Below are positions 52,143 to 57,192 of a stretch of 57,192 bases of DNA, in pieces. The DNA is from Posidoniimonas corsicana (GTDB taxonomy: Bacteria > Planctomycetota > Planctomycetia > Pirellulales > Lacipirellulaceae). The DNA is taken from NCBI RefSeq assembly GCF_007859765.1, contig NZ_SIHJ01000010.1, forward strand, positions 1 to 57,192, written 5' to 3'. Below the pieces are notes generated by a model. It worked only from the letters and a program-made list of their open reading frames with translations, ran no database searches and was not told where the DNA came from. The position numbers were made by a program, and so were the translations under genes. Each line of letters begins with the position of its first letter. The first letter of the stretch is position 1.

Positions 52143-53810
52143 CTACTCCAGGACCTGCCCGTCTTCGAGCAGCCGCTCCCTGAGCTGCGTGTACCGAACC
52201 TCTTGTACGCTGACGCCGTTGTCGATCGCCAGCGCGGCGGCCGTTGCTGCACTCTGGCCGAGGATCATGAACACCGGCTCCATGCGTATTGAGCCGAACG
52301 CGATGTGCGAGCTGCTCACGCAGACCGGCGCCAGCAGGTTCTCGCACTCCTCCCGCTTGGGGACGAGCGACCCGTACGAAATCTGGTAGGCGGACTTCGT
52401 GCTGACTCCGATGTCGCCCTCATTCTGCACGTGGCCTTCCGGCGTCACGTACCGTTGCACGTTGTGCGAATCGATCGCGTACGATCCCATGCCAACCGGC
52501 TGCGGCGTGGGGCGACGTTTCAGCAGCTCGTTCTCGGTCATGACGTGTTCGCCCACCATCCTCCGCGCCTCGCGGACGTAGAGCTGGTGCGGCCAGTGGT
52601 GGTTGTCGACGAACTCGTCCTTGGCCAACCCCCACTGCGACACCTGGTCGCGGACCTCCTGCGGCACGCGCTGGTCGTTCGCCAGGAAGTACATCAGGCC
52701 CTGCTGGTACTGCTCGTGCTCGGCGACAATCTCGCGCCGCCGTTCGTAGCTCGCGTCCGGGTAGTCGTAGTTGTAGCCGATGTTGTCGGTGCTGAACGGT
52801 CCGTGGTTGTTGGTGTCGGTCTTGCAATTGGGCATCGGGTCGAACTTGTCGAACGTCTCACGCCAGCCCGCGTCGTACACCCGGGCCAGCAGCTCGTACT
52901 GCGCGGGATCGTAGCCGGTGGGCCGCGGGAAAGGGATGCGGTTCTCGGGGCAGTTGGTTAGGCACATGCGGAAGCAGTACGCCTGGATACGTTGGTCGGC
53001 GGCGCCGTTGATACCTGGCGGCTCGCTGCTGATACGGGGCAGCAGGCCGCTGGCGGGGTCGCCGGGAACCAGGTAGGGATCGATCGGCCGGTTCAGCACA
53101 CTGAAGTTGTGGCGGTGGTGGAACGCGCCCGTCTGCACCCCGTTCCATTGTTCGTCGTACTGCTGAGAAGACTCCCGCCCCACCGCGTACGATACGCCGC
53201 TGGCGGCAATCAGGTCGCCCTCATAGGTGGCGTCGATGAACACCCGCCCCGCGAACCGCTGACCGTCCAGCGTCTTGATGGCGATGACCCGGCGGCCCCG
53301 CCGCTCCACGCCGCCCTCGCGGTCCAGCCACGCGTCACGCACCACCCAGACGCCCTCCTCCTCCAGCCAGTCGTCAAGAATCTGTTCGGCCACGTGCGGC
53401 TCGAAGGTCCACCGGGTCGGTCGACCGCGATCGCCCTTGGGCACGACCAAACCGACCTTGCCGTACTCTTCGGGGGTTTGCCAACGCCACGCCTGGGGCT
53501 GCTCATAGTGGCGCCAGACGCGGTGGTAGAACTCAGCCGCCAGGCCGCCGACCTTGGATTTATTGCCGCTGTCGGTCCAGCCCAGTCCCCCGCTCGTCAG
53601 CCCGCCGATGTGCCGATCGGGGCTGACGATAACAACGCTCTTGCCCATCTGACTGGCCTGCACCGCGGCGGTTACCGCGGCGCTCGTCCCGCCGTAGATC
53701 ACCAGGTCGTACTGGTCGCTGTCCGCCGCGAGGCCGTCCGGCGTGGCGCCGAGGGTCAAGAAGAACCCAAACAACGCCACAACGATCGCGCGAACGCACT
53801 GATGCCGCAT
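52143..53810 (-). CDS. Exported FAD-dependent oxidoreductase
   Basis: A 555-residue protein. ATG at 53810 has AGGGGA 5-6 bases upstream, and a signal peptide (VRAIVVALFGFFLTLGATPDGLA) follows. YDLVIYGGTSAAVTAAVQASQMGKSVVIV is the FAD-binding Rossmann unit. HIGGLTSGGLGWTD and FIDATYEGDLIAASGV are blocks of the FAD_oxidored family (PF12831), whose planctomycete members are often mislabelled as xanthan lyase. The substrate is unknown, perhaps a carbohydrate or its degradation product. It reads towards pepF. Confidence 0.88.
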   Translation of the reverse strand: MRHQCVRAIVVALFGFFLTLGATPDGLAADSDQYDLVIYGGTSAAVTAAVQASQMGKSVVIVSPDRHIGGLTSGGLGWTDSGNKSKVGGLAAEFYHRVWRHYEQPQAWRWQTPEEYGKVGLVVPKGDRGRPTRWTFEPHVAEQILDDWLEEEGVWVVRDAWLDREGGVERRGRRVIAIKTLDGQRFAGRVFIDATYEGDLIAASGVSYAVGRESSQQYDEQWNGVQTGAFHHRHNFSVLNRPIDPYLVPGDPASGLLPRISSEPPGINGAADQRIQAYCFRMCLTNCPENRIPFPRPTGYDPAQYELLARVYDAGWRETFDKFDPMPNCKTDTNNHGPFSTDNIGYNYDYPDASYERRREIVAEHEQYQQGLMYFLANDQRVPQEVRDQVSQWGLAKDEFVDNHHWPHQLYVREARRMVGEHVMTENELLKRRPTPQPVGMGSYAIDSHNVQRYVTPEGHVQNEGDIGVSTKSAYQISYGSLVPKREECENLLAPVCVSSSHIAFGSIRMEPVFMILGQSAATAAALAIDNGVSVQEVRYTQLRERLLEDGQVLE

Positions 53811-54068
53811 CTGTATCCCCTGCGAGTATCCCAACGACTGGCGCCGCGAGCGTCTGATCCGCGCGGCGGGCGATCAGGCCCGCCGAGGACCTGAAACCCG
53901 CTAGGGTAACACACGGCGGATGCGCAGTGCGACCTTTTACAACGCCGGCACTGCCCCACTCGGACGCCGCCCGCCCCGCGTGTCGGCTGGCGCCCAGCCC
54001 CGTCCGCGGCTACCGTGAGCGTTTCACGCCCGCCGGGCGTCTCGCCTCCTCGCAACCGCAGCGTGCCC

Positions 54069-55316
54069 ATGCCCCCACTCAAGCGCGAGGTCGGCCTCGT
54101 CGGCGCCGTGATGATGGGCCTGGGGTCGATCCTCGGCACGGGCGTGTTTGTCAGCATCGGAATCGCGGCGGGCGTGGCGGGGCCGGCGGTGGTGCTGGCG
54201 ATCGCGTTGGCGGCGGTGGTCGCCACGTGCAACGCGCTGAGCAGCGCGCAGTTGGCCGCCAACCACCCGGTCAGCGGCGGCACGTACGAGTACGGCTACC
54301 GCTGGCTGACGCCCACGCTCGGCTTCTCGGCGGGGTGGATGTTCCTGTGCGCCAAGTCGGCGTCGGCCGCCACCGCGGCGCTCGGCTTCGCCGGCTACCT
54401 GCTGAACGCCGCTGGGCAAGACACGCGCTGGCTTGTGCCGGTGGCGCTGGCCGCCGTGGCGGTGCTGACCGGCGTTGTGCTGGCCGGCGTCCGCGCGTCT
54501 AACCGGGTGAACATCGCCATCGTGTCGGTGACGATCGCCGCGCTGCTGGCGTTCGTAGCGGCCGGCGCATCGCGGGTATCGGCCGAGCGGCTGGCGATGG
54601 ACCTGCGGCCGGCGTCGCTGCTGCACGCCAGCGCGTTGATGTTCGTCGCCTTCACCGGCTACGGGCGGATCGCCACCCTCGGCGAGGAGGTGCGGGCGCC
54701 GCGGGTCACGATCCCGCGGGCGATCATCGCCACGCTGGTTGTGTCGATGCTGCTGTACATCGGGGTGGCCGTCGTCGCGGTGGGCGCGGCGGGGGCCGAC
54801 CAGCTGCAGGCCGCGGCCACCGACAAGGCGGCGCCGCTGGAGGTGATTGCACGGGGCTTCCCGCTCCCGGTCAGCGGGGTGGTCGCCGTCGGCGCGATGA
54901 CCGCCATGCTCGGCGTGCTGCTGAACCTGATCCTCGGTTTGTCGCGCGTGGTGCTGGCGATGGCCCGACGGGGGGACATGCCGCGGCCCGCGGCCGCGCT
55001 GCCGGTGGCGGTGCTGGCGGTGGGCGCGCTGATCGCCGCGCTGGCGTCGATCGGCAGCATCAAGGCCACCTGGACCTTCAGCGCGTTCACCGTGCTGATC
55101 TACTACTCGATCACCAACCTCTCCGCCCTGCGTCTGCGGGCCGACGAGCGACTCTACGCCCGGCTGTTCTCCTGGGTGGGGCTGATCGCCTGCCTGGTGC
55201 TGGCGTTCGCCATCCCGCCGAAGGTGCTAGCCGCGGGGCTAGGCGTGCTGGCGGTGGGGCTTGCGGGGAGGTGGGTGGCGGGCACTCTACGGAAGCGACG
55301 CCGCAAAGAACCTTAG
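54069..55316 (+). CDS. APC superfamily amino acid permease
   Basis: A 415-residue transporter with about 12 helices. LKREVGLVGAVMMGLGSILGTGVFVS is the first helix with the Gly-rich unwound segment that binds substrate in the APC fold. SGGTYEYGYRW and FTGYGRIATLGEEV match the amino acid/polyamine branch. The ATG at 54069 leaves three residues before the conserved KREVG; a GTG at 54015 is also in frame. No clear ribosome binding site supports either. Substrate unknown. Confidence 0.87.
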   Translation: MPPLKREVGLVGAVMMGLGSILGTGVFVSIGIAAGVAGPAVVLAIALAAVVATCNALSSAQLAANHPVSGGTYEYGYRWLTPTLGFSAGWMFLCAKSASAATAALGFAGYLLNAAGQDTRWLVPVALAAVAVLTGVVLAGVRASNRVNIAIVSVTIAALLAFVAAGASRVSAERLAMDLRPASLLHASALMFVAFTGYGRIATLGEEVRAPRVTIPRAIIATLVVSMLLYIGVAVVAVGAAGADQLQAAATDKAAPLEVIARGFPLPVSGVVAVGAMTAMLGVLLNLILGLSRVVLAMARRGDMPRPAAALPVAVLAVGALIAALASIGSIKATWTFSAFTVLIYYSITNLSALRLRADERLYARLFSWVGLIACLVLAFAIPPKVLAAGLGVLAVGLAGRWVAGTLRKRRRKEP

Positions 55317-55545
55317 GGCGTCGAGGCATTGTCGTTTCCTCAGGTCATCACAAGGATTGTCGAGGAGTCGACGCTTAGGACTTTCATGCCTGTCTAGTAG
55401 TCGAAACGAAACTACAGCTGCCGGGTCGCGCGACGGCCCCCCCCGGAGCCACTACCACCGCCGCCCGCAATTCCGGTATCATTCGCGTTCTACCCTCGTC
55501 CGATTCCCGGAACCCGAGTTCCGTCTTCCAAGCTGAGGCGACGCC

Positions 55546-56547
55546 ATGCCCCGTCCTGTTACGCTGTTCACCGGCCAGTGGGCCGACCTGCCGATTGATG
55601 ACATGTGCCGCAAGGCGGCCGACTTTGGCTACCAGGGCCTGGAGCTGGCCTGCTGGGGCGACCACTTCGAGGTCCGCCGCGCAATGGAGGACCCCAACTA
55701 CGTGGGCGACGTCCGCGACCGCCTGGACCGCTACGACCTGGAGTGCCACGCGATCAGCAACCACCTGGCCGGCCAGGCCGTGTGCGACCCGATCGACCAG
55801 CGGCACCAGAGCATCCTGCCGCCGCACGTGTGGGGCGACGGCGACCCGGCCGGCGTGACCCAGCGCGCCATTGAGGAGATGAAGAACACCGCCCGCGCCG
55901 CGCAGAAGCTGGGCGTGTCGGTGGTGAACGGCTTCACCGGCTCCGGCATCTGGCACCTGCTGTACTCGTTCCCGCCCGTGCCCGAGTCGATGCTGGAGGA
56001 GGGCTTCCAGCAGTTCGCCGACCGCTGGAACCCGATCCTCGACGTGTTCGACGAGTGCGGGGTGCGGTTCGCGCTAGAGGTGCACCCGACCGAGATTGCG
56101 TTTGACATCTACACCGCCAAGCGGGCGCTCGAGGCGGTCGGCAACCGCGAGGCGTTCGGCTTCAACTTCGACCCCAGCCACCTGCTGTGGCAGGGCGTCG
56201 ACCCGGTGGAGTTCATCCGCGCGTTCCCCGACCGTATCTACCACGTGCACATCAAGGACGCGATCGTCACGCTGGACGGACGCACCGGCATCCTGGCCAG
56301 CCACCTCAACTTCGGCGACCCGCGCCGCGGCTGGGACTTCCGCTCGCCGGGCCACGGCGCGGTGAACTTCGAGGAGATCATCCGGGCGTTGAACGTGATC
56401 GGCTACGACGGCCCGTTGTCGGTCGAGTGGGAGGACTCCGGCATGGACCGCGAGCACGGCGCTACCGAGTCGGCCGAGTTCGTCAAGAAGATCGACTTCG
56501 CGCCGAGCAACGTGGCCTTCGACGCGGCGATGGCGGATCAGGGCTAG
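55546..56547 (+). CDS. Sugar phosphate isomerase/epimerase (AP endonuclease-2 TIM barrel)
   Basis: A 333-residue cytoplasmic enzyme; GAGG precedes the ATG. The xylose isomerase-like barrel is seen: [60 protein letters not shown] and [10 protein letters not shown] carry the expected metal-binding Glu, Asp/His, His and Glu. Planctomycete genomes hold many of these, usually for sugar or inositol breakdown. The exact substrate is open. It is the last gene before the IS-bounded end. Confidence 0.92.
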   Translation: MPRPVTLFTGQWADLPIDDMCRKAADFGYQGLELACWGDHFEVRRAMEDPNYVGDVRDRLDRYDLECHAISNHLAGQAVCDPIDQRHQSILPPHVWGDGDPAGVTQRAIEEMKNTARAAQKLGVSVVNGFTGSGIWHLLYSFPPVPESMLEEGFQQFADRWNPILDVFDECGVRFALEVHPTEIAFDIYTAKRALEAVGNREAFGFNFDPSHLLWQGVDPVEFIRAFPDRIYHVHIKDAIVTLDGRTGILASHLNFGDPRRGWDFRSPGHGAVNFEEIIRALNVIGYDGPLSVEWEDSGMDREHGATESAEFVKKIDFAPSNVAFDAAMADQG

Positions 56548-56600
56548 CTGCGCGGCGGTTGGAAGTTGGAAGCTGCTGGTGGGCGTTGGGAGAAAAGAGT

Positions 56601-56636
56601 CGTCAGGAACCGAACTGGCGTTTGGGGGTCCTGACG
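56601..56636 (+). terminator. Hairpin after the isomerase gene
   Basis: CGTCAGGA and TCCTGACG (8 perfect bases) enclose a 20-base loop, 54 bases after the stop at 56547. It could terminate the isomerase transcript. Confidence 0.35.
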
Positions 56637-56857
56637 CCTTGGCGAACCTCCCCTGTTCCCCCCCGACTTTTGAGTAGAAACCGGCCACCTAGCGCAGTCT
56701 AATGATGGGTGCTAAGGCGGCTGGTAGCTCGCCGGCGGTATCGTTGGCGCCCCGGCCAGATGCTATCCGCGCGGCGCCCTATTCTAGCCCTCCGCCAAGC
56801 GCGGAGGGGATGGATCGGTGGCCGCCGTGGTTGGCTTGTGCCAGGGAGTTTTTCGTA

Positions 56858-56894
56858 GTTTTGTCCCTATGGGCGCGCACTGGGGGACAGAAGT
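56858..56894. repeat. GTTTTGTCC palindrome, imperfect copy
   Basis: GTTTTGTCCCTA pairs imperfectly with GGGGGACAGAAG around a GC-rich loop containing CGCGC, as in the copy at 264-300. Confidence 0.5.
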
Positions 56895-56975
56895 CGGCTG
56901 GGCCGGCGCCGTCGTCGGCGCGCAGACACTGCTATACAAGCGTGGAGCTCGAGCCGGCGGGCGAGGTCGTGCCGG

Positions 56976-57018
56976 ACTTTTGTCCCTAAGAATCGTGTCG
57001 CGAATAAGGGACAAAAGT
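56976..57018. repeat. ACTTTTGTCCCT palindrome next to the IS end
   Basis: Perfect 12-base inverted repeat, ACTTTTGTCCCT (56976-56987) and AGGGACAAAAGT (57007-57018), with a 19-base loop. It overlaps the first two bases of the shared IS tail at 57017. The left IS copy lacks this palindrome at the same place, so it belongs to the flank and not to the element. Confidence 0.65.
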
Positions 57019-57192
57019 AGCTCTGTAGAAAGCTTCTAGATGTTTAGAGGATCATGAGGTTGAGAGTGAGGGTCTTGAGGGCGGCTTCGCGTCGCTGCAT
57101 GGGCTTTTTTCGTGCTCGCAGCTGGGGCCCGAGGAGGCGTTTGAGCATGCTGATGGTGGTCTCGGCCTGGGCGCGTTGCCCGTAGCGGGTGG
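57017..57192 (-). mobile_element. 3' end of an insertion sequence, right copy
   Basis: Exact reverse complement of positions 1-176, in opposite orientation to the left copy. The element continues beyond the window. Confidence 0.85.
57044..57190 (-). CDS. IS4/IS5-type DDE transposase, C-terminal fragment
   Basis: The last 48 residues of a transposase, identical to the fragment encoded at 3-149 and with the same YREK signature (Y-x2-R-x3-E-x6-K). The stop TAA is at 57046-57044. The gene runs off the window end, so its completeness is unknown. Confidence 0.8.
   Translation of the reverse strand, partial: TRYGQRAQAETTISMLKRLLGPQLRARKKPMQRREAALKTLTLNLMIL

Larger units (their letters stand above)
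56548..57043. other. Intergenic region with several palindromes
   Basis: 496 bases with no convincing gene. It holds a hairpin (56601-56636), two GTTTTGTCC-type palindromes and the start of the IS tail. An open frame at 56702-56989 lies across these palindromes and has no family features. Confidence 0.6.

Noticed and set aside
56702-56989. 95-codon open frame near the right end
   Set aside because: It spans palindromic repeats, and its translation has no recognisable features.
1-57192. Composite transposon or genomic island bounded by inverted IS copies
   Set aside because: The interior carries guaB, pyrE, fabH, rarA and nrfHA in ordinary chromosomal arrangement, with no integrase or cargo pattern. 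The exact symmetry of the ends is better explained by a contig boundary.

Overview
The window is GC-rich, gene-dense bacterial DNA and looks chromosomal. Its gene content points to a planctomycete, most likely of the Pirellulales/Lacipirellulaceae type. The evidence is two H-X9-DG (DUF1559-type) pseudopilins, a secreted polysaccharide lyase ending in a dockerin repeat and a PEP-CTERM tail, a DUF1573 lipoprotein, a TAT-exported Gfo/Idh/MocA oxidoreductase next to a DUF6807 protein, a WXXGXW-repeat secreted protein, and a Cys-rich secreted protein of planctomycete type. I saw no tRNA, rRNA or CRISPR array by eye. The taxonomic call is inference; no marker gene was aligned.

Both ends carry the same 176-base sequence in opposite orientation. 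It is the 3' end of an IS4/IS5-type transposase gene with its tail. The window is mirror-symmetric at its ends, which is what an assembly contig broken at a multi-copy IS would look like. A 57-kb composite element is less likely, because housekeeping genes (guaB, pyrE, fabH, rarA) lie inside. Palindromes built on GTTTTGTCC/GGACAAAAC occur just inside both ends.

Layout. 0.6-4.2 kb: DUF932-like protein, 7Fe ferredoxin, VOC protein, and a membrane protein with an internally duplicated domain followed by a tiny membrane peptide. 4.2-13.4 kb: MscS-type channel, SOUL haem-binding protein, secreted transglutaminase, Bcr/CflA-type MFS exporter, secreted S9 peptidase carrying a VHL-beta-like insert, CPBP protease. 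13.4-22.8 kb: a probable sugar catabolism locus. A minus-strand operon (hydroxyisobutyrate dehydrogenase family, Gfo/Idh oxidoreductase, DUF6807 protein, sodium:solute symporter) diverges from a XylR-type AraC regulator and a pectate-lyase-like secreted enzyme.

23.1-32.5 kb is the most unusual stretch. It is a co-directional run of two pseudopilins, a DUF1573 lipoprotein, a PilM-like protein fused to two N-terminal zinc ribbons and a helical region, a lipoprotein with a DUF1559-like domain but no pilin helix, and a TrkA-C membrane protein. I read it as a candidate pilin-related surface or secretion module. No ATPase, PilC-like platform or peptidase gene is present in the window.

32.6-41.6 kb: hypothetical membrane protein, Cys-rich secreted protein, guaB, WXXGXW-repeat protein, nrfHA (nitrite reduction to ammonium; NrfA has CXXCH at all five haems), CutC. 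41.7-50.1 kb: small membrane protein, DUF4139 protein, rarA, zinc-ribbon membrane protein, LysM protein with an apparently inactive L,D-transpeptidase-like domain, pyrE, a PD-(D/E)XK-like candidate, fabH. 50.2-56.5 kb: oligoendopeptidase F, FAD-dependent oxidoreductase, APC permease, TIM-barrel isomerase/epimerase.
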